The notes under the pieces are model-generated. The model saw only the letters and a list, made by a program, of their open reading frames with translations. It ran no database searches and had not been told where the DNA came from. Shown in pieces: positions 27,037 through 35,145 of a stretch of DNA of 64,000 nucleotides (its first letter is position 1; every line of letters starts with the position of its first letter). This DNA comes from a virus. The position numbers were made by a program, and so were the translations under genes. Where the stretch lies: IMG/VR virus record IMGVR_UViG_3300032116_000035, positions 1 through 64,000 of that record, one strand, 5' to 3'.

Positions 27037-27628
27037 GCAAGAACTTATAGAATTTGAAGAGAAGATGGCAGAGCATTTTAATAATGCTCGTATTCGTGCG
27101 CCAATTCATCTTTACTATGGCAATGAAAATGAACTGATTAAAATCTTTAAAGATATTCGTTCAAAAGATTGGGTGTTCTGTTCATGGCGTTCACACTATC
27201 AATGTTTGCTGAAAGGTGTACCACCAGAACAAATAGAAAAAGATATTTTGGAAGGCAAATCAATTTCACTGTGCTATCCAGAATTCAATATCTACTCATC
27301 AGCAATCGTTGGTGGTAACATACCAATTGCTGTTGGTGCTGCAATGGCTATGAAGAGAAAAAAGATTGATACAAAAGTTTATTGTTTTGTTGGTGACATG
27401 ACTGCTGAATCGGGCGTCTTTTCTGAGAACTTAAAGTACAGCATGGCTAATAATTTGCCTATCAAGTTTATTGTTGAAGACAATGGTAAGTCAGTGTGTA
27501 CAGACACGATGAAGACATGGGGTTTAAATCAATCATTATACAAACATCTTGACCAAGAATACATTTATTACTATGAATATGAAACCAAATATCCACATGC
27601 TGGTGCAGGAATGAGGGTGCAATTTTGA
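27029..27628 (+). CDS. Thiamine diphosphate enzyme, cofactor-binding (alpha-like) half
   Basis: A 199-residue protein resembling the ThDP-binding half of transketolase or pyruvate dehydrogenase E1-alpha. The ThDP motif runs from Gly122-Asp123 (GDMTAESGVFSENLKYSMAN) to Asn152 (IVEDN), the usual spacing of about 30. VFCSWRSHYQCLLKGV parallels the E1-alpha RSHG..L..G block. It is shorter than E1-alpha (about 320) and lacks its C-terminal part. Its partner follows at once with a four-base ATGA overlap. Together they could make a small heteromeric enzyme that transfers a ketol or acyl unit. Confidence 0.82.
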   Translation: MTKQELIEFEEKMAEHFNNARIRAPIHLYYGNENELIKIFKDIRSKDWVFCSWRSHYQCLLKGVPPEQIEKDILEGKSISLCYPEFNIYSSAIVGGNIPIAVGAAMAMKRKKIDTKVYCFVGDMTAESGVFSENLKYSMANNLPIKFIVEDNGKSVCTDTMKTWGLNQSLYKHLDQEYIYYYEYETKYPHAGAGMRVQF

Positions 27629-28155
27629 AATACTTTGAAGAACTCAAAGCAGCAATGGAGATGCTGTCAAAAGATTCACGTGTAATGTTCATGGGTCAAG
27701 CAGTTGAGTATGCTGGCACTGCCATGACAAACACATTGAAAGATGTACCAAAAGAACAGTTGTTAGAAATGCCTGTGTTTGAAGACACACAAATGGGTAT
27801 GACACTTGGTCTTGCACTTGCTGGTTTTATTCCTGTGAGCATTTATCCACGATGGAATTTTTTAATCTGTGCAACAAATCAACTTGTCAATCATGTTGAT
27901 AAAATTACGATGATGTCTGATTACAAACCACGTATCATCATTCGTACAAGTATTGGCTCAGAAAGACCTTTGCACCCACAACACCAACATGTCGGTGATT
28001 ACACCGATGCTTTTAGAATGTTGTGTGAAAATGTTGATGTGATAAGACTAGAAGAACCAGAAGATATTATGCCTGCATATACAAAGGCATATGAAAGAAA
28101 AGATGGTATTGCTACGATACTTGTAGAGTACGGAGACTACTATAACGAAAAATGA
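27625..28155 (+). CDS. Thiamine diphosphate enzyme, pyrimidine-binding (beta-like) half
   Basis: A 176-residue protein matching the pyrimidine-binding domain of transketolase/E1-beta: MFMGQAVEYAGTA near the start, MPVFEDTQMGMTLGLALAGFIPV with the acidic residue expected to activate ThDP, and HPQHQHVGDYTDAF, similar to the QHS block of E1-beta. The C-terminal domain of true E1-beta (325 residues) is absent, which points to a synthase-like carboligase, not a dehydrogenase complex. It overlaps both neighbours (ATGA), so all are co-translated. Confidence 0.82.
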   Translation: MKYFEELKAAMEMLSKDSRVMFMGQAVEYAGTAMTNTLKDVPKEQLLEMPVFEDTQMGMTLGLALAGFIPVSIYPRWNFLICATNQLVNHVDKITMMSDYKPRIIIRTSIGSERPLHPQHQHVGDYTDAFRMLCENVDVIRLEEPEDIMPAYTKAYERKDGIATILVEYGDYYNEK

Positions 28156-29135
28156 TTATATCTAGAACTCCTTATCGTCTTTCTTTGTTTGGTGGTGGTA
28201 CAGATTATCCAGCATGGTATCAAAACAGACCTTCTAAGGTCATATCTGCTGCCATGGCACACTACTGCTATATAAGTTTAAAGAAGTTACCGCCTTACTT
28301 TGACTATGTGAATAGAGTTATCTATTCTAAAATTGAAAGCGTATCAGATATTTCACAAATAGATCATCCTTCTGTAAGGGAGTGTTTGAAATACTATGAT
28401 ATACCTAATGGGATTTCTATTAGCCATGACGGCGATTTACCTGCTCGTTCAGGCATTGGATCAAGTTCTTCATTTACTGTTGGATTGATTCACGCCATAC
28501 TGGCTTCAAAGAAAAAATTGCCAACGCCGTATGGTCTTGCAATTGATGCTATCAATATAGAACAGAACTGTATTGGTGAGTCTGTTGGTGTACAAGACCA
28601 AATCATGGCGGCTTATGGTGGCATTCGTGTCATTGAATTATCTGATGAGGGTATCAATGTTCGTGACCTAAGAATTAAAGATGATTATACACTCAACCTA
28701 GAAGAACATATCATGCTAGGTTTTTCAGGCATTGATAGATTTTCAAGTGTTCACGCCAAACACCAAATTGATGCTATCAAAGAGGGTAAGTCTACAAAGT
28801 TATTGGAAGAAATAACTTCAGTCACAAATAATGCATTGTATATTTTTGAAAATCATGGTAAAATAGAAAACATAGGTGAGTTGTTAGACTATCAGTGGAA
28901 ACGGAAAAGAGAACTCACGGATAGTGTTACAACTAGTTACATAGATACAATATACAATAAAGCAATGAATGCTGGTGCATACGGTGGTAAATTGATGGGT
29001 GCGGGTGGTGGTGGATTCTTTATGTTTCTTGCACCGCCTGATGCACATGAGAAGATAAGACAAGCAATACCAGAAATTAATGTATGGGTGCCCTTCAGAT
29101 TTGATTTTGAAGGCTCTAAAATTATAATGGAGTGA
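28152..29135 (+). CDS. GHMP-family sugar kinase (heptose-7-phosphate kinase-like)
   Basis: A 327-residue GHMP kinase. Motif 1 is SRTPYRLSLFGGGTDYPAW, motif 2 the ATP loop PARSGIGSSSSFTVG, and motif 3 GGKLMGAGGGGFFMF. The GGGTDYP start and overall length match HddA-type D-glycero-D-manno-heptose 7-phosphate 1-kinases and related sugar-1-kinases. It would phosphorylate the anomeric carbon of a sugar before nucleotidyl activation. The nucleotidyltransferase for this cassette is not adjacent; one candidate lies at 63072. Confidence 0.85.
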   Translation: MIISRTPYRLSLFGGGTDYPAWYQNRPSKVISAAMAHYCYISLKKLPPYFDYVNRVIYSKIESVSDISQIDHPSVRECLKYYDIPNGISISHDGDLPARSGIGSSSSFTVGLIHAILASKKKLPTPYGLAIDAINIEQNCIGESVGVQDQIMAAYGGIRVIELSDEGINVRDLRIKDDYTLNLEEHIMLGFSGIDRFSSVHAKHQIDAIKEGKSTKLLEEITSVTNNALYIFENHGKIENIGELLDYQWKRKRELTDSVTTSYIDTIYNKAMNAGAYGGKLMGAGGGGFFMFLAPPDAHEKIRQAIPEINVWVPFRFDFEGSKIIME

Positions 29136-29137
29136 GA

Positions 29138-30313
29138 ATGAAGTATCCTTTAATGTCAGACAATATTACTAGAGAAGATTTAGATTTGGTAATAGAACAT
29201 CTTAAAAAAGATAATCCTAAACTTACAAATGGTCCTGAGTGCCGTGCTTTTGAAGAAGCATGGAGTAAATGGCTTGGTGTAAAATATTCTGTGTTTGTCA
29301 ACTCAGGTGCTTCTGCTAATCTATTGTCAATGACAATGTTGAAGATCAAACATCCAGAAGGTGGTGAAGTGATTGTGCCACCATTCACATGGGTATCTGA
29401 TATCGCATCTATTATTCAATGTGGTTTCACACCAGTATTTGTTGACATTGATTTGGATACACTTGGCATGAATGATTTTGGCATACTCAATGCAATCACT
29501 GATAAAACAAGAGCAGTGTTTATTACGTATGCACAAGGTTTTGATTGTTTATCTGACAGAGTATTGGAAGTTCTACGTCATCGTAGCATACCTTTGATTG
29601 AAGATGTCTGTGAATCACATGGTGCAACACACAACGGTAAACTGTTGGGTAGTTATGGTTGGATGTCTAACTTCTCTTTCTACTTTGCACATCACATGTC
29701 TACCATTGAAGGTGGTATGGTATGTACAAACGACCCTGAAGTATATCACACAGTTCGTATGCTTCGTTCACACGGTATGGTTCGTGAGTGTGCATCAGAA
29801 GAAATGTCCGAGAAGTATAAGGCAGAGTACCCTGAGTTGAACTCTGACTTTATCTTTGCCTATCCAGCATACAACATGCGTAACAATGAGATTGGCGGTA
29901 TACTTGGTCAAAATCAGTTGAAACATTTGGATGAAAATGTTAGACTACGTAATGAGAATCTATTTTACTTTTTGGCTAAACTAGACCAGAAAAAGTATAA
30001 GGTTGATTTTAGATTGATTGGTTGCAGCAACTATGCCTTTAACATTGTATTGCAGCCAGAGTATGCAAACAAAGAGTTTGCTCAAAGATTGATGGGTAAG
30101 ATGCGTGATGAACAAATTGAGTTTCGTCGTGGTTCTGCTGGTGGCGGCAATCAACTGCGTCAACCATACTTGAAGAACATTGTGCCAGAAGATCATTACA
30201 AGAACTTTCCAAACACTGATCACATGCACTTTTATTCGTTCTACATTGGTAACTATCCAACATTAAGTAAGATGGCAATTGACGAAATCACAACTGTACT
30301 GAATAGGGTATAA
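29138..30313 (+). CDS. DegT-fold sugar 3-dehydratase-like enzyme (His in place of catalytic Lys)
   Basis: A 391-residue PLP enzyme of the DegT/DnrJ/EryC1 fold. Markers are the cofactor loop NSGASANLLS, PPFTWVSDIASIIQCGFTPVFVDID, and EDVCESHGA. At the internal aldimine site the usual FSFxxxK is FSFYFAHHMSTIEGG, so His185 replaces the lysine. That substitution marks the ColD and RfbH/E1 branch, which removes the 3-hydroxyl from NDP-4-keto-6-deoxysugars instead of transaminating. Length matches ColD (388), not RfbH (437). The ATG at 29138 is preferred over GTG 29132 because GGAG lies five bases upstream. Overall reaction is inferred. Confidence 0.85.
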   Translation: MKYPLMSDNITREDLDLVIEHLKKDNPKLTNGPECRAFEEAWSKWLGVKYSVFVNSGASANLLSMTMLKIKHPEGGEVIVPPFTWVSDIASIIQCGFTPVFVDIDLDTLGMNDFGILNAITDKTRAVFITYAQGFDCLSDRVLEVLRHRSIPLIEDVCESHGATHNGKLLGSYGWMSNFSFYFAHHMSTIEGGMVCTNDPEVYHTVRMLRSHGMVRECASEEMSEKYKAEYPELNSDFIFAYPAYNMRNNEIGGILGQNQLKHLDENVRLRNENLFYFLAKLDQKKYKVDFRLIGCSNYAFNIVLQPEYANKEFAQRLMGKMRDEQIEFRRGSAGGGNQLRQPYLKNIVPEDHYKNFPNTDHMHFYSFYIGNYPTLSKMAIDEITTVLNRV

Positions 30314-30314
30314 T

Positions 30315-31247
30315 ATGAACATATTGGTGACTGGCGGCGCTGGCTATATTGGCTGCATTTTAACAGAGTATTTACTTCAGACAGGACATGAAGTGACTGT
30401 CATTGACAACTTCATGTACAAGCAAACTGGACTGAATCATCTTTGTGAAAACAAAAAACTTACCATTGTAAATGGAGACATTCGTAATCCATATCATATG
30501 ACGCCTCTGTTGAAAAAAGCAGATGTTGTTATACCACTTGCAGCACTTGTTGGTGCGCCGCTGTGTAATAAAGATGTTGTTGGTGCAGACACGACAAACA
30601 AAGATGCAATGTTCTGGATGTTAAATGCTGTTTCAAATGAACAGCGTATCATTATGCCTACAACCAATTCAGCATATGGCACAGGTGATGAAAACAATTT
30701 CTGCACAGAAGAATCACCACTGCGGCCAATCTCTAAGTATGCGATTGATAAGGTTGCAGTAGAAGAAAGATTGATGGAGCGTGAGAACTCAATCAGTTAC
30801 CGTCTTGCTACCGTGTTTGGTATGTCACCACGTATGCGTTCAGACTTACTAGTAAATGATTTGGTCTATCGTGCAGTCAATGATGGCTATGTAATTATCT
30901 TTGAAGGTCATTTCAAACGTAACTACATTCATGTACGTGATGTATGTGAAGCATTCTTACATGCACTCTTTCAGTTTGATTACATGAAGAGCAATATCTA
31001 TAATGTAGGTTTGTCATCGGCAAATGTATCTAAACTAGAACTCTGTGACATTATCAAGAAACATATTCCTACTTTCACAGTGGTAGGGGGTGATATCAAA
31101 AAAGACCCAGATCAACGTAACTATATTGTGTCAAATGAAAAACTAGAATCAACAGGTTGGGCACCTTATCATACACTAGATGATGGTGTAGAAGAACTTA
31201 TCAAGGGCTATACATACTTGAAGAATAACATTTACGGTAATGTATAA
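30315..31247 (+). CDS. NAD-dependent sugar-nucleotide epimerase/dehydratase (extended SDR)
   Basis: A 310-residue protein with the Rossmann motif TGGAGYIG at the N-terminus, the GDIRN segment, a catalytic Ser/Thr region (TTNSAYGTG) and Y-x3-K (KYAIDK), as in the extended SDR family of NDP-sugar epimerases, 4,6-dehydratases and 4-reductases. RLATVFGMSPRMR is the usual substrate-side helix. It starts right behind the dehydratase gene and its stop overlaps gp55 (TAATG). It may supply the keto sugar to, or reduce the product of, the preceding enzyme. Confidence 0.85.
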   Translation: MNILVTGGAGYIGCILTEYLLQTGHEVTVIDNFMYKQTGLNHLCENKKLTIVNGDIRNPYHMTPLLKKADVVIPLAALVGAPLCNKDVVGADTTNKDAMFWMLNAVSNEQRIIMPTTNSAYGTGDENNFCTEESPLRPISKYAIDKVAVEERLMERENSISYRLATVFGMSPRMRSDLLVNDLVYRAVNDGYVIIFEGHFKRNYIHVRDVCEAFLHALFQFDYMKSNIYNVGLSSANVSKLELCDIIKKHIPTFTVVGGDIKKDPDQRNYIVSNEKLESTGWAPYHTLDDGVEELIKGYTYLKNNIYGNV

Positions 31248-31786
31248 TGACAACAGCAAATCATTACGTTAATAATGCAGATTTTCTAGCAGCACTTGTT
31301 AAGTATCGTACAGAATGTGCCACTGCTAAAGAAGAAAATAAACCAGAGCCAAAGATACCAGATTACATTGGCGAATGCTTTCTAAAGATTGCAGAACACC
31401 TATCACGTAAGCCAAACTTTATTTCATACACATACCGTGATGAGATGATATCAGATGGTGTTGAAAACTGTCTGATGTATTTTCGTAACTTTGATCCTGC
31501 CAAATCAAAGAATCCATTTGCTTACTTCACACAGATAATTTACTATGCTTTTCTGCGTAGAATTATGCGTGAGAAGAAGCAACTGTATGTGAAGTATAAA
31601 GCCACACAACAGTTTGGTTTGCTTGATGAGGGTGAGATGTATGAAGATGAAAATGGTAACATGAAGCAGTTTGAGTTGTATGATAACATCTCAGAGTTCA
31701 TTCATAACTTTGAGGAAAATAAGAAAAAGAAAAAAGAAAAGAAGTCGGAGGGTCTTGAACAATTTCTAGATGATGATGTAGAGTAA
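31247..31786 (+). CDS. gp55: Late transcription sigma factor gp55-like
   Basis: A 179-residue protein (T4 185). The stretch YVNNADFLAAL, IGECFLKIAEHLSRKPNFISYTYRDEMISDG and NFDPAKSKNPFAYFTQIIYYAFLRRI match T4 gp55 block by block. It replaces the host sigma factor on RNA polymerase and recognises TATAAATA, several copies of which precede structural genes here. The clamp gp45 encoded at 43214 activates it. The C-terminus (KKKKKEKKSEG..FLDDD) likely holds the clamp-binding tail. It directly follows the sugar cassette with a one-base overlap. Confidence 0.93.
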   Translation: MTTANHYVNNADFLAALVKYRTECATAKEENKPEPKIPDYIGECFLKIAEHLSRKPNFISYTYRDEMISDGVENCLMYFRNFDPAKSKNPFAYFTQIIYYAFLRRIMREKKQLYVKYKATQQFGLLDEGEMYEDENGNMKQFELYDNISEFIHNFEENKKKKKEKKSEGLEQFLDDDVE

Positions 31787-31790
31787 TATT

Positions 31791-32867
31791 ATGAAAATAT
31801 GTGTGCTTGGTGATACTCACTTCGGTATGAGAGGTGATTCTTTAGACTTTCATAAATACATAGAGAAGTTCTACGATAACGTGTTCTTCCCCTACTTAAA
31901 GGATCACAATGTTACAACCGTTGTACAACTTGGTGATCTTTTCGACCGCCGTAAGTTTATTAACTTCAATTCACTCTATCTATGTCGTAAATATTTCTTT
32001 GATAAACTACAAGAAAATGGCATCACGTTCATCACATTCCTTGGTAACCATGATGTCGCTTTCAAAAACACCCTTCAGGTTAACTCCTCAAAGTTACTTC
32101 TAAACGGTTATGATAATGTTACTGTACTGGATACTTTTACTACAATGCAGTTTGGCGGCATTGATATTGACCTGGTACCTTGGATATGTGACGATAACGA
32201 AGTTGAAATCACTCAAAGACTAAAAGACTCCAAATCACAAATCGTTTTTGGTCATTTTGAAATAGCAGGCTTTGAAATGGATCGTGGTAATATTTGCCAT
32301 GAGGGTATTGACAAGGCACTGTTTAACAAGTATGATATAGTTTTGTCTGGTCATTTTCATCATCGTTCTGATGATGGACACATTTACTACGTTGGTTCAC
32401 CAAATGAAATGACATGGGCAGATTATAATGACCCACGTGGCTTTGTCATCTTTGACACACATACCCGTGAACAAGAGTTTGTCAAGAACCCATACAGAAT
32501 GTTTTACAAGTTAAATTATAATGATGAACTAGAAAATTTCGCTGAAGGTTATAAACCAACATTCATGGACTATTCGATCTATGAGGGTTGTTATGTCAAG
32601 GTGGTTGTGATCAACAAACTAAATCCATTTTTGTTTGACATTGTGATTGATAGTATATACAAAGCCGGTGCTGCCGATATATCTGTCGTTGAAGATTTCA
32701 CCGATACAACAACTGATATTGACCAAGAATTAGTTGATCAGGCAGAAGATACCATGACAATACTTTCAAAGTATATCGATAACTTGACAATCAATGTAGA
32801 GCCTGTTAAACTAAAAAGTATTATGCAGGAACTTTATGTTGAGGCACTGAGTACCACTACTGAATGA
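31791..32867 (+). CDS. gp47: Recombination nuclease subunit gp47-like (Mre11 family)
   Basis: A 358-residue metallophosphoesterase (T4 339). The ordered metal-binding motifs are LGDTHFG, QLGDLFDRR, LGNHD, and GHFHHRS. With gp46 it forms the Mre11/Rad50-like complex that resects DNA ends for recombination-dependent replication and helps degrade host DNA. It overlaps gp46 by four bases (ATGA) as in T4. Confidence 0.95.
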   Translation: MKICVLGDTHFGMRGDSLDFHKYIEKFYDNVFFPYLKDHNVTTVVQLGDLFDRRKFINFNSLYLCRKYFFDKLQENGITFITFLGNHDVAFKNTLQVNSSKLLLNGYDNVTVLDTFTTMQFGGIDIDLVPWICDDNEVEITQRLKDSKSQIVFGHFEIAGFEMDRGNICHEGIDKALFNKYDIVLSGHFHHRSDDGHIYYVGSPNEMTWADYNDPRGFVIFDTHTREQEFVKNPYRMFYKLNYNDELENFAEGYKPTFMDYSIYEGCYVKVVVINKLNPFLFDIVIDSIYKAGAADISVVEDFTDTTTDIDQELVDQAEDTMTILSKYIDNLTINVEPVKLKSIMQELYVEALSTTTE

Positions 32868-34570
32868 TATTATTTAAAACACTGCGTTGGAAAAATCTGT
32901 TAAGTACCGGTAATTACTTTACCGAAATAGCACTAAACAGTAACGCTAATACATTAATTGTAGGTACGAATGGCTCTGGTAAGTCAACGATGCTTGACGC
33001 CTTGTGTTTTGGTTTGTTTGGTAAACCTTTTCGTGCAATTAACAAACCAAATCTTGTAAACTCAATCAACAATCGGGATGCTGTAGTTGAAATAGAGTTT
33101 TCAATTGGTAGCAAAGAGTTCAAGATTGTTCGTGGTATCAAACCAAACATCTTTGAAATCTACCAAGATAAAGTTTTGCTGAATCAAGATGCGGCTGTAA
33201 GAGATTATCAAGACTACCTAGAGAGGTTTATTCTCAAACTAAACTACAAGTCTTTCACACAGATCGTTATTCTTGGTTCAGCATCGTTTACGCCGTTCAT
33301 GCAGTTGTCTTCTGCCGACCGTAGAGCAATTATTGAAGACTTGTTAGACATTCAGATTTTCTCTACAATGAATGGTCTAATCAAAGAAAGATTGTCAAAC
33401 AATAAAGACCTGACGGTAGCAAAAAAGAGTGATATATCTTTGTTGATGCAGAAGTATCAATTGAAGAAAGAGCATCAAGATAAACTCAATCAAGATAATG
33501 AAGCAAAGGTAAAAGAATATGAGGAAGAGATACTTCTGCACAGAGAAACCATTCGCACCTTACATGGTGACATTGACAGCTTGGAACAAACCAAGCAGAC
33601 CTTATCCGAAGTCTGTGCTAAAATTCCTGAAAATGAAAAGAAGATTACTGCGTTTAAAAAAGTTGAGTCACAAATTGAGAGCAAGATATCCAAAGTGGGA
33701 AATGATAGAAGTTTCTATGAACACAATGCTGATTGCCCAACCTGTAGGCAGGCCATTACCATGGAGTTTAAAGAAGGGCAACTCACAGAACTTGGCACAA
33801 AAGAACACGAACTTGCTAGTGCTTTGACGGAATTACAAACAAAAATTACAGATCAAGAAAATGTAGTTGCTGAACTGCGTGAAAAAGAAAAAGAACTATC
33901 AAATGTACGCATTCAATTGGCGACAACACAGACTGGTGTCAAAGGTTTGAATGATTCAATTATCAAACTAGAAAAACAAATCAAACAAATACAAAAGCCA
34001 AAAGAAGACGTTGATGAGGATGAATTAGATACCATCAAGAAAGAGGTTGAACAAGCACAAGATGAACTGAAGCAGTTGTTGGATGATAAAGCATATTACG
34101 ATGTTGCTTCTTCATTGTTGAAAGATACCGGCATCAAAACAAACATCATCAAGCAATATTTGCCAGTAATAAACAAATTGGTGAACAAGTATCTGACAAG
34201 TATGGATTTCTTTGTGAACTTCAATCTTGATGAGTCATTCAAAGAAACAATTAAGTCTAGGCATCGTGATGAATTTTCTTACCATAATTTTTCAGAAGGT
34301 GAGAAACAGCGTATTGATATGGCATTGATGTTGACATGGAGAGCAGTTGCAAAACTAAAGAACTCCACCAATACCAATCTATTGATACTTGATGAAGTGT
34401 TTGATTCAAGTTTAGATACAAGTGGCACAGAAGACTTGATGAAGATATTACATACACTTGAAGGTGTAAATCTGTTTGTCATCAGCCATAAAGGTGACAT
34501 ACTACAAGATAAGTTTGCAAATACAATTAAATTTGAGAAAGTCAAAAATTTTTCAAGGATGGTGAAATGA
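32864..34570 (+). CDS. gp46: Recombination ATPase subunit gp46-like (Rad50 family)
   Basis: A 568-residue SMC/Rad50-type protein (T4 560). N-terminal Walker A GTNGSGKST, a long coiled coil interrupted by the zinc hook CPTC (Cys291 and Cys294), the ABC signature FSEGEKQRIDMAL, and Walker B LLILDEVFDSSLD. It works with gp47 in end resection. Overlaps of four bases at both ends indicate coupled translation with gp47 and the deformylase. Confidence 0.95.
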   Translation: MILFKTLRWKNLLSTGNYFTEIALNSNANTLIVGTNGSGKSTMLDALCFGLFGKPFRAINKPNLVNSINNRDAVVEIEFSIGSKEFKIVRGIKPNIFEIYQDKVLLNQDAAVRDYQDYLERFILKLNYKSFTQIVILGSASFTPFMQLSSADRRAIIEDLLDIQIFSTMNGLIKERLSNNKDLTVAKKSDISLLMQKYQLKKEHQDKLNQDNEAKVKEYEEEILLHRETIRTLHGDIDSLEQTKQTLSEVCAKIPENEKKITAFKKVESQIESKISKVGNDRSFYEHNADCPTCRQAITMEFKEGQLTELGTKEHELASALTELQTKITDQENVVAELREKEKELSNVRIQLATTQTGVKGLNDSIIKLEKQIKQIQKPKEDVDEDELDTIKKEVEQAQDELKQLLDDKAYYDVASSLLKDTGIKTNIIKQYLPVINKLVNKYLTSMDFFVNFNLDESFKETIKSRHRDEFSYHNFSEGEKQRIDMALMLTWRAVAKLKNSTNTNLLILDEVFDSSLDTSGTEDLMKILHTLEGVNLFVISHKGDILQDKFANTIKFEKVKNFSRMVK

Positions 34571-35145
34571 GTGAGATACTAACAATTGATACTGCCGCTG
34601 GCTTACAACAAATAGAGAAAGTAAATCCTTTGCCTGTACATGGTGAAGATTACTTTATGTTGAGTGTTCCTATACCTGAGTATAAAGGAGACTTTCCTAA
34701 TCCCGCAATTGTTCATTTGGCAAAACGTTTGCGTACTACCATGAAATTGTATTCTGGTTTAGGATTGTCTGCAAACCAATGCGGTGTTGCTGAGAGAATG
34801 TTTGTTATTGGTATGGACGACTTTCAACTAACATGCTTGAATCCTAAACTAAAAATAATGTCTGCCAATAAAGTAAAAGAAAAAGAAGGATGCTTATCTT
34901 ATCCAGGTCTGTTTTTAAATGTAGAAAGACCTGATTGGATTGAAGTTGAATTTCTTAATGAGCATGGTGAAAAACAAGAAATGAGACTTGATGGATTAAC
35001 GGCTCGTTGTTTTATGCATGAAATGGACCACATGAATGGAATTCATTATACGAACTATGTGAAGCCCGTAGCACTGAGAATGGCAAGACAAAGAGCAACT
35101 AAACTTGTGAAAAAAATTATTCGTAATAGCAAAAAAAATGGATGA
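34567..35145 (+). CDS. def: Peptide deformylase
   Basis: A 192-residue enzyme with all three motifs in order: GLGLSANQ (64-71), EGCLS (107-111, metal-binding Cys109), and HEMDH (151-155, two His ligands and catalytic Glu152). It removes the formyl group from new protein N-termini. Deformylases are frequent auxiliary genes in marine T4-like phages, where they are thought to keep up host or phage protein maturation. The N-terminal 25 residues are longer than in minimal phage forms. It overlaps its neighbours by 4 and 8 bases. Confidence 0.93.
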   Translation: MSEILTIDTAAGLQQIEKVNPLPVHGEDYFMLSVPIPEYKGDFPNPAIVHLAKRLRTTMKLYSGLGLSANQCGVAERMFVIGMDDFQLTCLNPKLKIMSANKVKEKEGCLSYPGLFLNVERPDWIEVEFLNEHGEKQEMRLDGLTARCFMHEMDHMNGIHYTNYVKPVALRMARQRATKLVKKIIRNSKKNG

